Shown: piece after piece, positions 8,802 to 16,967 of the stretch
Layout: the number at the start of each line of letters is the position of its first letter
Position numbering within the stretch: the stretch's first letter is position 1
Source: an uncultured Eubacterium sp.
GTDB taxonomy: Bacteria > Bacillota > Clostridia > Lachnospirales > Lachnospiraceae
NCBI GenBank assembly: GCA_910586225.1
Contig: CAJUIL010000005.1
Location: 92,494 to 156,493 of the forward strand
Reading direction: 5' to 3'
Length of the DNA stretch: 64,000 bases
Translations under genes and position numbers: made by a program
Notes under the pieces: model-generated
Databases searched by the model: none
What the model saw: the letters and a program-made list of their open reading frames with translations, nothing else
What the model was told of the DNA's origin: nothing

Positions 8802-9197
8802 ATGGAAGCACTGGAGATTAGTTATAAAATTTTTTTGGAGGCGGATGACATTTCGCAGTCGCGGATCCATTCCAGCATTGCGTATTTCCGCGGTCAGATG
8901 GAGAACAGCCGCAGCGTTTATTTAAAAAACGCGGCCTTTGATGATGAAAGCGATCTGGATGCGTTTATGCTGCGGTTTTGTGTGGAGTATGAAATACGGG
9001 AAGAGGCGTGTACTTCACCGGAGGATGCGGAGTCCTTTGTATTGGATCTGGCGCAGGTGTTGGATACGGCGGCGTCAGCGCATTCGTTTTTGGATATGGA
9101 AGGAGAGTTTTCCTGGAGCTATCGCGGCGAGCATAAAAAATACCGCTTCCGGTCGGAAAGCGGATGTGATTACTGCGATTTTATAGAAGAGAAGTAA
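8802..9197 (+). CDS. Hypothetical acidic protein
   Basis: 131 aa from ATG 8802, which has AAAGG 9 nt upstream; ATG 8778 is in frame but lacks a ribosome site. I do not recognise a family. The protein is acidic, has no membrane segment or signal peptide, and ends in a cluster of Tyr/Cys/Asp residues. It sits between the M14 peptidase and an ABC-class ATPase on the same strand with short gaps (29 and 64 bp), so it is probably co-transcribed with them. Confidence 0.7.
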   Translation: MEALEISYKIFLEADDISQSRIHSSIAYFRGQMENSRSVYLKNAAFDDESDLDAFMLRFCVEYEIREEACTSPEDAESFVLDLAQVLDTAASAHSFLDMEGEFSWSYRGEHKKYRFRSESGCDYCDFIEEK

Positions 9198-9261
9198 TTA
9201 GAGCGGCAACGCAAGGAAGGCTTTGGAAACAGCTGCAAAAGGACAGGAGGAAAGACAGATC

Positions 9262-10971
9262 ATGAAACAGGCATCAGAGCTGCAGGATTTACTGCGCCGG
9301 ATCGACCATAAGGGTTATCCGGCTTATAAAGATACCGCTGGCAGGTATCAGTTTGGAACGTATGTACTGAGTATTGACCATGTGCAGGGGGACCCGTTTG
9401 CGGCCCCTTCGAAGGTCAGCATTCTTGTAGAAGGGAAAAAGGCTGGATTTCCGGCGGAAATGACAGAGAAAAAGCATACGCGCACCGCGCTTGCAGATGC
9501 GCTGATCAGGCGCTTTGCAAGGGAGGCGGAGCAGTATTCCCACAAGGCGAAAGGTTCAGGCAAAAGCGGGCTTTTGTCGGTCAGCCGTCCGGGACAGGAG
9601 GTGCTGGAGCGCAGCGCTTGTGAGATCACGCCGGGAAGCGGAGATCTGATCCTGCGTCTGGAGATTGGTTTTCCAGCAAACGGGCGTACGATCAATTCTG
9701 GGGAGCTGATCAAAATATTGTTCCGGTTTTTGCCGGAGTGCGCGCAGCGGTCTTTGTATTATAAAAATGCAGATCAAAAACATCTGGAAGAGGTGCGCAG
9801 GCTGGCAGAGGACCAGTATGCGATCCGCGCGCAGCTTAGGGAAAGAAAGCTGGCCGCATTTGTAGCGGACGGTGCGGTGCTGCCGCGCGAGTCAGGGATT
9901 TCCGACCGCCCGATGAAGCGTGCAGTAGCGTTTCGCTCTCCGGAGACGATGGCGGTAGAGCTTGCGCTGCCGTATGCGGGCAGCGTGAGGGGGATGGGTA
10001 TCCCGCAGGGCGTGACGCTGATCGTAGGCGGCGGTTATCACGGCAAATCCACGCTGTTAAAGGCGCTGGAGCGGGGTGTTTATAACCATATCGCAGGCGA
10101 TGGCAGGGAGTATGTCATTACGGACGATTCGGCGGTCAAGATCCGGGCGGAGGATGGCAGGAGCATACAAAAGACCGATATCTCCATGTTTATCAACGGG
10201 CTGCCAAATGGCAGGGATACGAAGGCTTTTGTGACTGAGGACGCAAGCGGCAGTACGTCGCAGGCTGCAAACGTGGTCGAAGCGATGGAAGCTGGGACAA
10301 AGCTGTTTTTGATCGATGAGGATACGAGCGCGACTAACTTTATGATCCGGGATGAGCTGATGGCGCGGGTCGTGCATCCGAATATGGAGCCGATCACCCC
10401 GTTTATCGACCGGGTAGAGGAGCTGGCGGATACGTATGGCATTTCCACGATCCTTGTAGCGGGCAGCTGCGGGTCGTATTTTTATAAGGCGGACCATGTG
10501 ATACAGATGATGCAGTACCAGCCTGCGGAGATCACGGAGCTGGCAAAGCAGGAGGCGGCACGCTTTGCGGATATGACAAAGGACAAGCCAGCGTTAAGCG
10601 CGGCGGCGCGCCCGGCCTTTCATCGTGTTTTCGCGTCGTCGAAAAAAGCGGCGCAAAACGAGCGGATGAAAGTGAAAGGGATGGGAAAGGACGCTGTATC
10701 GATCGACCGGGATACGGTGGAGCTGCGGTATGTAGAACAGCTGGTGGACAATGAGCAGACGATGGCGCTTGGCTATATGTTAAAGTATGCAAAGCAGCAT
10801 TTGTTTGACGGGAAAAGGGATATGCAGGAGGTTGCAGGACTGCTGGAGCAGCTGGTAGAGGAAAAAGGGATCGGCGCGGTCTGCGAGGGGCGTTATCTGC
10901 CGTGTAATCTGGCGGTACCGAGAGTGCAGGAGATCTTTGCGTGCCTGAACCGCTGCAGATCGCTTTCGTAG
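9262..10971 (+). CDS. Predicted ATPase of the ABC class (ABC_ATPase domain protein)
   Basis: 569 aa. Start ATG 9262 was chosen over TTG 9223 because of the AGGAGG 11 nt upstream. The Walker A variant GGGYHGKST lies near residue 256 and the Walker B LFLIDED near 350, within the distinctive order of the ABC_ATPase (PF09818-type) family: an N-terminal RNA- or peptide-binding-like region, a central P-loop domain, and a C-terminal helical region. Function is unknown for the family; no permease partner is adjacent, so it is not a transporter component. It is followed 35 bp later by the GTPase-nuclease fusion. Confidence 0.85.
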   Translation: MKQASELQDLLRRIDHKGYPAYKDTAGRYQFGTYVLSIDHVQGDPFAAPSKVSILVEGKKAGFPAEMTEKKHTRTALADALIRRFAREAEQYSHKAKGSGKSGLLSVSRPGQEVLERSACEITPGSGDLILRLEIGFPANGRTINSGELIKILFRFLPECAQRSLYYKNADQKHLEEVRRLAEDQYAIRAQLRERKLAAFVADGAVLPRESGISDRPMKRAVAFRSPETMAVELALPYAGSVRGMGIPQGVTLIVGGGYHGKSTLLKALERGVYNHIAGDGREYVITDDSAVKIRAEDGRSIQKTDISMFINGLPNGRDTKAFVTEDASGSTSQAANVVEAMEAGTKLFLIDEDTSATNFMIRDELMARVVHPNMEPITPFIDRVEELADTYGISTILVAGSCGSYFYKADHVIQMMQYQPAEITELAKQEAARFADMTKDKPALSAAARPAFHRVFASSKKAAQNERMKVKGMGKDAVSIDRDTVELRYVEQLVDNEQTMALGYMLKYAKQHLFDGKRDMQEVAGLLEQLVEEKGIGAVCEGRYLPCNLAVPRVQEIFACLNRCRSLS

Positions 10972-11006
10972 GTGTGCAAAAGAAAGGATGCAGAGAGGAA
11001 GGCGCA

Positions 11007-13811
11007 ATGGGCAGTACATCAGAAAAAACACAGGGTAATCTATGCGTGGGACTGCTTGCCCATGTGGATGCCGGAAAGACAACCCTGTCAGAGGGACTGC
11101 TGTATACAAGCGGCAGTATCCGCAAAATGGGCCGTGTGGACAATCGGGACGCTTTTTTGGATACTTACGAGCTGGAGCGGGCACGGGGGATCACGATCTT
11201 TTCCAAGCAGGCTTTGTTACAGTGGAAAGGGCAGAACGTGACGCTTTTGGATACGCCGGGTCATGTGGACTTTTCAGCGGAGATGGAACGTACTTTGCAG
11301 ATATTGGATTATGCGGTGCTGATCATCAGCGGAACGGACGGCGTGCAGGGACATACGCAGACACTTTGGCGTCTGCTGGCACGATATCATATTCCGGCAT
11401 TTGTCTTTGTCAATAAAATGGACCAGCAAACGGCGGATAAAAACGCGCTGCTCATCCAGCTGCAGCAGCGGCTGGATGGCAGCTGCGTGGATTTTTCTGA
11501 TCCAGACAGCGAGGAGTTCTTCGATGCGCTTGCGATGTGCTCGGAAACGGCTATGGAGCAGTTTTTGGAGGAAGGGATGGTGCATACGGACTGTATCCAA
11601 GATATGGTCTTACAGCGGGAACTGTTTCCGTGCTTTTTCGGATCGGCGTTAAGGCTGACGGGTATCGAGGAGTTTTTGGATGGGTTTTTGCACTATACGA
11701 GGCCGCCGCGGTATCCAGGAGCGTTTGCAGCAAAGGTGTTTAAGATCACAAGAGACGCGCAGGGAAGCCGTCTGACACATATGAAAATTACTGGAGGCTC
11801 GTTGTGCGTGCGTACGGCGTTGTCCGGCGCAGACGGTACGGACGGGGACGCTTGGGAGGAAAAGGTCAGCCAGATACGTGTTTATTCCGGTGCCAGATTT
11901 GAAACGGTAAACGAAGTGCAGGCTGGTACGGTGTGTGCCGTCACGGGGCTTTCTAGGACGAGGCCGGGAGAGGGACTTGGTGCGGAGCCGGATACGGGAC
12001 TTCCGGTGCTGGAGCCGGTGCTGACGTACCAGATCATTTTGCCGGATGGCTGTGACGCGGCGATGATGCTGCCGAAGCTGCGCCAGCTGGAAGAAGAAGA
12101 GCCGCAGCTTCATATTGTATGGGACGAGCAGCTTCAGGAAATCCAGGCGCAGCTAATGGGTGAGGTGCAGCTTGAGATCCTGACAAGTATGATGAAGGAG
12201 CGGTTTGATATGCTGGTGGAGTTTGGGCCGGGGAATATCGTATACAAAGAAACGATTGCGGATACGGCCGAGGGCGTTGGGCATTTTGAGCCGCTGCGTC
12301 ATTACGCAGAGGTACATTTGCTGCTGGAGCCAGGAGAGCTGGGCAGCGGGATGCAGTTTGCGGCTGCGTGCAGCGAGGATATTTTGGACAGGAATTGGCA
12401 GCGTCTTGTATTGACCCATCTGGAGGAGCGGGAGCATAAAGGAGTGCTGACAGGCTCCGCGCTGACGGATATGAAAATCACGCTCGTAACGGGCCGTGCG
12501 CATTTAAAACATACCGAGGGCGGAGATTTTAGACAGGCGACTTACCGTGCGGTGCGTCAAGGGCTGATGCAGGCGCAGTCTGTACTGCTGGAGCCTTATT
12601 ATGAGTTTCGCCTGGAGCTGCCGGAAGGGATGGTCGGCCGTGCGATGACGGATATTGACGCGATGCATGGGCAGCCGGGACTGCCGCAGATGGAAAATGG
12701 TATGGCGGTGCTGACCGGAAGCGCACCGGTTGTAACGATGCGCGGCTACCAGAAGGATGTGACCGAATATACAAAAGGGATGGGAAGGCTCCAATGTACG
12801 TTAAAAGGCTACGCGCCATGCCACAATACGCAGGAGGTATTAGACCAGCGCGGCTACGATCCGATGAGCGATCTGGCAAATCCTTCGTCCTCGGTTTTTT
12901 GCGCGCATGGGGCGGGGTATGCGGTAGAATGGTATGAGGTGAAAGACCATATGCATCTGGAAAGCGTATGGAAGGCGCCCAAATCCGAGGAAGCCCGCCT
13001 GTATGAAGAGGCGGAGCGGCTCAAAAAGCGTGCGTCTGCGCGAAGCGAGAGCATCGGGACAGAGGAAGTTGACCAGATCATTGCAGCTACCTATCAGGCG
13101 AATCAGCGGGAAAAATCCGGACGGGGAAAGTACGCGGCGCGCCAGAAAAAGCGGATATCTGTTTCTGCCGCGCAGGAGGATACGGATTCGGATGGAGAGG
13201 CCAAAAAGCCGAAGCAGCAGAACGCTCAGGCGGGCGGGCTGCTTGTGGATGCTGGCAGAAAAACGCCGCGCAGATTGGAAGGAAAGCAGGATTCCAGACA
13301 GGAATATTTTTTAGTGGACGGTTACAATATTATTTTTGCATGGGAAGAGCTGAGCCGTCTTGCCAAGGATAATATTGACGGGGCCAGAGGACGGCTTTTG
13401 GATATTATGTGCAATTACCAGGCAATGAAAAAGTATTGCCTGATTGTAGTTTTTGACGCGTATCGTGTGGAAGGGCACAAGACTGAGCATTATGATTACC
13501 ACAATATCCATGTCGTATTTACACGGGAGGCGGAGACAGCCGACCAGTATATTGAGCGCTTTGCGCATGAAAACGCCAGAAAATACAAGGTGACGGTGGC
13601 GACTTCTGACGGCTTGGAGCAGATCATTATCCGCGGGCAGGGATGCAGGCTTGTTTCTGCGCTGGAATTAGAGGAAGAAGTACGCCAGGAGAATCAGCGG
13701 ATGCATACCGAATATCTGTCGAAACAGCCGCAGGGAGGAAATATGCCGTTTGAGGAAGCGCTTTTAAGGAGCAGGGGTAAGAAGCAGACGGGCCAAGCTG
13801 GAGTGCCTTAA
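11007..13811 (+). CDS. TetM/EF-G-like translational GTPase fused to a C-terminal YacP/Rae1-type NYN nuclease domain
   Basis: 934 aa from ATG 11007 behind GAGGAAGG; the longer GTG 10941 start would add 22 unlikely residues. GTPase motifs: AHVDAGKTT (18-26), RGIT, DTPGHVDF and NKMDQ, followed by EF-G-like domains II-V to about residue 650. After a Lys/Ser/Glu-rich linker, residues from about 766 form a NYN/PIN domain (FLVDGYNIIFAW, VVFDAY, ETADQYIE, VATSDGLEQ) as in YacP/Rae1, an endoribonuclease acting in the ribosomal A site in Bacillus subtilis. The TetM loop YSPVSTPADFR, important for tetracycline displacement, is replaced by TGRAHLKHTEGGDFR, so a simple tetracycline resistance role is doubtful. 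A ribosome-rescue or mRNA-cleaving GTPase is inferred. Confidence 0.88.
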   Translation: MGSTSEKTQGNLCVGLLAHVDAGKTTLSEGLLYTSGSIRKMGRVDNRDAFLDTYELERARGITIFSKQALLQWKGQNVTLLDTPGHVDFSAEMERTLQILDYAVLIISGTDGVQGHTQTLWRLLARYHIPAFVFVNKMDQQTADKNALLIQLQQRLDGSCVDFSDPDSEEFFDALAMCSETAMEQFLEEGMVHTDCIQDMVLQRELFPCFFGSALRLTGIEEFLDGFLHYTRPPRYPGAFAAKVFKITRDAQGSRLTHMKITGGSLCVRTALSGADGTDGDAWEEKVSQIRVYSGARFETVNEVQAGTVCAVTGLSRTRPGEGLGAEPDTGLPVLEPVLTYQIILPDGCDAAMMLPKLRQLEEEEPQLHIVWDEQLQEIQAQLMGEVQLEILTSMMKERFDMLVEFGPGNIVYKETIADTAEGVGHFEPLRHYAEVHLLLEPGELGSGMQFAAACSEDILDRNWQRLVLTHLEEREHKGVLTGSALTDMKITLVTGRAHLKHTEGGDFRQATYRAVRQGLMQAQSVLLEPYYEFRLELPEGMVGRAMTDIDAMHGQPGLPQMENGMAVLTGSAPVVTMRGYQKDVTEYTKGMGRLQCTLKGYAPCHNTQEVLDQRGYDPMSDLANPSSSVFCAHGAGYAVEWYEVKDHMHLESVWKAPKSEEARLYEEAERLKKRASARSESIGTEEVDQIIAATYQANQREKSGRGKYAARQKKRISVSAAQEDTDSDGEAKKPKQQNAQAGGLLVDAGRKTPRRLEGKQDSRQEYFLVDGYNIIFAWEELSRLAKDNIDGARGRLLDIMCNYQAMKKYCLIVVFDAYRVEGHKTEHYDYHNIHVVFTREAETADQYIERFAHENARKYKVTVATSDGLEQIIIRGQGCRLVSALELEEEVRQENQRMHTEYLSKQPQGGNMPFEEALLRSRGKKQTGQAGVP

Positions 13812-13840
13812 GCTTGCGGATTACAGAGGAGGTGAAGGAT

Positions 13841-14389
13841 TTGAATGCAGTACAAAAAGGAAAGGAAGGAAATCAAGAAGGATATACGATAAAAGATATT
13901 TATGCGTTACCTGACGCAGAACGTGCGGAATTGATCGATGGCCGAATGTTTGCGATGGCACCGCCAGGCAGGACGCATCAGAAGTACAGTATGCAAATAG
14001 CAAACGCGATCTACGATTATATCCAAAAGCAGCAAGGGGAATGTGAGGTTTATGCCGCTCCGTTTGGGGTGTTTCTCAATGCGGATGATAAGACTTACGT
14101 AGAACCGGATATCAGTGTTATATGCGACAAGGATAAGCTTACGGAGGAGGGATGCAGCGGCGCGCCGGACTGGATCATTGAGATCGTATCGCCGGGCAGG
14201 AAGGCTAGGGACTATATGACAAAGCTGTTCCAATACCGGATGGCGGCGGTCAGAGAATATTGGATCGTAGATCCGGAGAAACAGATGACGACCGTATACG
14301 GATTTGAGAAGGAAGCGGTAGAGCATTATAATTTTGGTGCGAAGGTACCTTCAGGAATCCTTCTCGGACTTTCAATCAGGGTGGAATAG
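13841..14389 (+). CDS. Uma2 family (DUF820) PD-(D/E)XK endonuclease-like protein
   Basis: 182 aa from TTG 13841, chosen because AGAGGAGGTGA sits 6 nt upstream; TTG 13814 is in frame but unsupported. The Uma2 core is visible: ELIDGRMFAM at the N-terminus, VEPDISVICD, then DWIIEIVSPG, with an acidic-x-acidic arrangement typical of the restriction-endonuclease-like fold, and a late YRMAAVREYWIVDP. Such genes are dispersed in Firmicutes and cyanobacteria with unknown roles. It follows the GTPase-NYN gene by 29 bp and precedes a strong bidirectional terminator. Confidence 0.85.
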   Translation: MNAVQKGKEGNQEGYTIKDIYALPDAERAELIDGRMFAMAPPGRTHQKYSMQIANAIYDYIQKQQGECEVYAAPFGVFLNADDKTYVEPDISVICDKDKLTEEGCSGAPDWIIEIVSPGRKARDYMTKLFQYRMAAVREYWIVDPEKQMTTVYGFEKEAVEHYNFGAKVPSGILLGLSIRVE

Positions 14390-14461
14390 ATGATATGACA
14401 GAAAAGTGAGCGTATTGAATGATAATTGAGTATATGGAATAGGATTACAGCAGAATAAAAT

Positions 14462-14497
14462 AAAAAACAAACAGCCAGGCTGTTTGTTTTTTATTTA
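14462..14497. terminator. Bidirectional intrinsic terminator
   Basis: AAAAAACAAACAG and CTGTTTGTTTTTT form a 13-bp stem around CCAGG. The A-run on one side and T-run on the other let it serve both converging genes, Uma2 and htpG. Confidence 0.9.
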
Positions 14498-14511
14498 TGA
14501 TATAGCAGATC

Positions 14512-16662
14512 TTATTTTGCAAGCAGCATCATAATCTCATTGCTTCTCGCAATAAATTTAGTCATAGCCTCCGGTGCGAGCGGCTGGTTGCTGATCATCG
14601 CAAGGTCGTAAAGCTGCTGGCAGAAAGTCGGTACGTGCTCAGAGTCCTTGTGCTCGAAAATGTATTTGACAAGCGCGTTGTTCGCGTTCAGCGTCAGGGA
14701 AACGTCTCCGCCGAACATGGAGCTGTCCATGCCGCCCATGCCGCCCATTGCGTACATTTTCATCATTTCCTGCATACGTCTGCCTTCTTCGGATAAGGTA
14801 ATAATAGAAGAAACCGATTCATTTTTCAGCTTTTCCACTTTTACGGTCAGCTTGTCGTTGTTTAACGCTTTACGGAAGGTTTCAGTCAGCGCGTCTGTTT
14901 CTTCTTTTAATTCCTCTTCGGAAACGTCTTCTTTTAATGATTCGGTTACGTCCGCATCGATTCGCATAAATTTGAACTTTTCATTGCGGCGTTCCAGCTG
15001 TGTGATAAAGGAGGAGTCGATGTTGTGGTCCAAAATTACAGCGTCCATACCTTGTTCCTTGAACATATTGACATACTGGCTCTGCTGCTGTTCATCGGTA
15101 ACGTAGTAGATCGTCTTGCGTGTGTCCTTTTCTTCCTCGGCATCGTCTCCGGTCGCTGAGGTTCCGTCTGCGTTTTCTACTTCTACTGTGCTTTGTGCGG
15201 TATCCGTTTGTTCTGCGCTTTCTGCGTCAGAAGCCTGCGTACCGTTCGCATTTTCTGCGGCTTCGCTGTCCTGCGGCGCGTCGTCTGCTTTTAGGCATTC
15301 CGGCAGCGTCAGATATTTGTGCTCCAGGTTTTTGAATAAGATATAATCGTTCATCTTATCGCAGAATTTATCGTCTCTTAAGCAACCGTATTTAATAAAT
15401 GGGCTGATATCATCCCAGTATTTTTCGTAGTTTTCTTTTTCGGTCTTGCACATACCTGAGAGCTTGTCCGCGACTTTTTTCGTAATGTATTCTGAAATCT
15501 TTTTCACAAAGCCGTCGTTTTGCAGCGCGCTTCTGGATACGTTCAGCGGCAGGTCCGGGCAGTCGATAACGCCTTTTAACAGCATCAGAAATTCCGGAAT
15601 GACCTCTTTGATATTGTCCGCAATAAATACCTGGTTGTTGTACAGCTTGATCGTGCCTTCAATGGAATCGTATTCGGTATTGATCTTCGGGAAGTATAAA
15701 ATTCCCTTTAAGTTGAACGGATAGTCCATATTCAGGTGGATCCAAAACAGCGGCTCTTTATAGTCATGGAATACTTTGCGGTAAAATTCCTTATATTCCT
15801 CGTCGGTGCAGTCTTTTGGCGTTTTAGCCCAGAGCGGGTTTGTATCGTTGATAGCAACCGGGCGCTTTACGATCTTGAGCTTTTCTGTGCGCGGCGATAC
15901 TTCTACGATTTCTTTTTCACCGTTTTCGTTTTCTTTTTCTTCGGTTTTTGCTTCTTCAATGACAGTTTCAACTACCGTATCATCGTCACGCTTGTCGGCC
16001 GGGTCGATCGTTTCATATTCTGTCTCTGCGTTCGCTTTGTTTAAATAGATCGGGATCGGCATAAAAGAGCAATATTTTTCGATCACTTCCCTTGCGCGGT
16101 ACTCGTTGGCAAACTCCAGGCAGTCCTCATTTAAATACAGCGTCATTGTCGTACCCACACTGTCCTTTGTGCCTTCCTGCATATCAAACTCTGTACCGCC
16201 GTCGCATGACCAGTGGACAGGCTGCGCGCCTTCCTGATAGGACAGCGTGTCGATCGTTACCTGATCCGCTACCATAAAAGCAGAGTAAAAGCCGAGGCCG
16301 AAGTGTCCGATGATCTGATCCTCATTGGCTTTGTCCTTGTATTTTTCCAGAAAATCCGCAGCGCCGGAAAAAGCGATCTGGTTGATATATTCCTCTACCT
16401 CCTCAGCAGTCATACCAAGGCCGTTATCCGTGACGGTCAGCGTCTTTTCGTCCGGATTGACCGTTACCTGGATCTGCGGCTTATAATGCTCCGGAAGGGA
16501 ATATTCCCCCATCATATCCAGCTTTTTCAGCTTGGTAATTGCGTCGCAGCCGTTTGAGATCAGCTCGCGGTAGAAAATGTCGTGGTCTGAATATAACCAT
16601 TTTTTGATAATAGGAAAGATGTTTTCACTGTTGATTGAAAGATTTCCGTGTTTGTTTTCCAT
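14512..16662 (-). CDS. htpG: Molecular chaperone HtpG (Hsp90)
   Basis: 716 aa, against about 620-630 for typical bacterial HtpG. The GHKL ATPase domain is intact: ELISNGCDA, DNGLGM and GLGFYSAFMVA. A charged linker around residues 224-264 separates it from the middle domain, which carries the SRSALQ catalytic arginine region. The extra length comes from an Asp/Glu/Ala/Ser-rich insertion around residues 455-512, just before RKTIYYVT in the late middle domain. The C-terminal dimerisation domain follows. It is a cytosolic ATP-dependent chaperone. Upstream lie a good sigma-A promoter and a CIRCE element, pointing to HrcA control. Confidence 0.96.
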   Translation of the reverse strand: MENKHGNLSINSENIFPIIKKWLYSDHDIFYRELISNGCDAITKLKKLDMMGEYSLPEHYKPQIQVTVNPDEKTLTVTDNGLGMTAEEVEEYINQIAFSGAADFLEKYKDKANEDQIIGHFGLGFYSAFMVADQVTIDTLSYQEGAQPVHWSCDGGTEFDMQEGTKDSVGTTMTLYLNEDCLEFANEYRAREVIEKYCSFMPIPIYLNKANAETEYETIDPADKRDDDTVVETVIEEAKTEEKENENGEKEIVEVSPRTEKLKIVKRPVAINDTNPLWAKTPKDCTDEEYKEFYRKVFHDYKEPLFWIHLNMDYPFNLKGILYFPKINTEYDSIEGTIKLYNNQVFIADNIKEVIPEFLMLLKGVIDCPDLPLNVSRSALQNDGFVKKISEYITKKVADKLSGMCKTEKENYEKYWDDISPFIKYGCLRDDKFCDKMNDYILFKNLEHKYLTLPECLKADDAPQDSEAAENANGTQASDAESAEQTDTAQSTVEVENADGTSATGDDAEEEKDTRKTIYYVTDEQQQSQYVNMFKEQGMDAVILDHNIDSSFITQLERRNEKFKFMRIDADVTESLKEDVSEEELKEETDALTETFRKALNNDKLTVKVEKLKNESVSSIITLSEEGRRMQEMMKMYAMGGMGGMDSSMFGGDVSLTLNANNALVKYIFEHKDSEHVPTFCQQLYDLAMISNQPLAPEAMTKFIARSNEIMMLLAK

Positions 16663-16753
16663 GAAAATGAACTCCTTTTCTTAAAATATGCTGATATGGC
16701 CAACAGAAAAGATAGTATGCACTGTTGCCGTAGTGTTCTTTGTCCTAAATGCA

Positions 16754-16782
16754 ATAGTAATACGAGCAACGCAAAAAGTCAA
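16754..16782 (-). promoter_or_regulatory. Predicted sigma-A promoter of htpG
   Basis: On the minus strand, TTGACT (16782-16777) and TACTAT (16759-16754) are separated by exactly 17 bp, about 90 bp upstream of the htpG start codon. The CIRCE element lies 7 bp upstream of the -35 box. Confidence 0.75.
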
Positions 16783-16789
16783 TAGAAAA

Positions 16790-16816
16790 TCAGCACTCTT
16801 TTCGGTTGAGTGCTAA
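16790..16816 (-). promoter_or_regulatory. CIRCE heat-shock operator (HrcA binding site)
   Basis: Read on the minus strand it is TTAGCACTC, 9 nt, GAGTGCTGA, matching the CIRCE consensus TTAGCACTC-N9-GAGTGCTAA with one mismatch. HrcA is known to bind this element and repress heat-shock genes. It stands between divergent htpG and the AAA-ATPase gene, upstream of the predicted htpG -35 box rather than downstream of the start point as at most groE/dnaK operons. Confidence 0.9.
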
Positions 16817-16967
16817 CAATTATTATAAAACCTTGATTTTACAAGGGATTTGGAAATTCTTAAAATTTTATAAACGAAGAAAATCTCTTATAAATGAATC
16901 GGGAAGGTTGCTTTTTGATAGGATACAGGCTACAATACGGATAATACGACGAAGGGATGGTATCGTT

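Noticed and set aside
11007..13811. Tetracycline resistance gene of the tet(M) class
   Set aside because: The domain IV tip loop differs from TetM and a nuclease domain is appended; resistance is not supported by sequence alone.
15116..15346. Plus-strand frames opposite the acidic part of htpG
   Set aside because: Ser/Phe/Leu-rich translation arises from the complement of the acidic low-complexity insertion.
16806..16967. N-terminal extension of the AAA-ATPase gene
   Set aside because: It would start inside the CIRCE element and has no ribosome site; ATG 16968 has one and begins the conserved domain.
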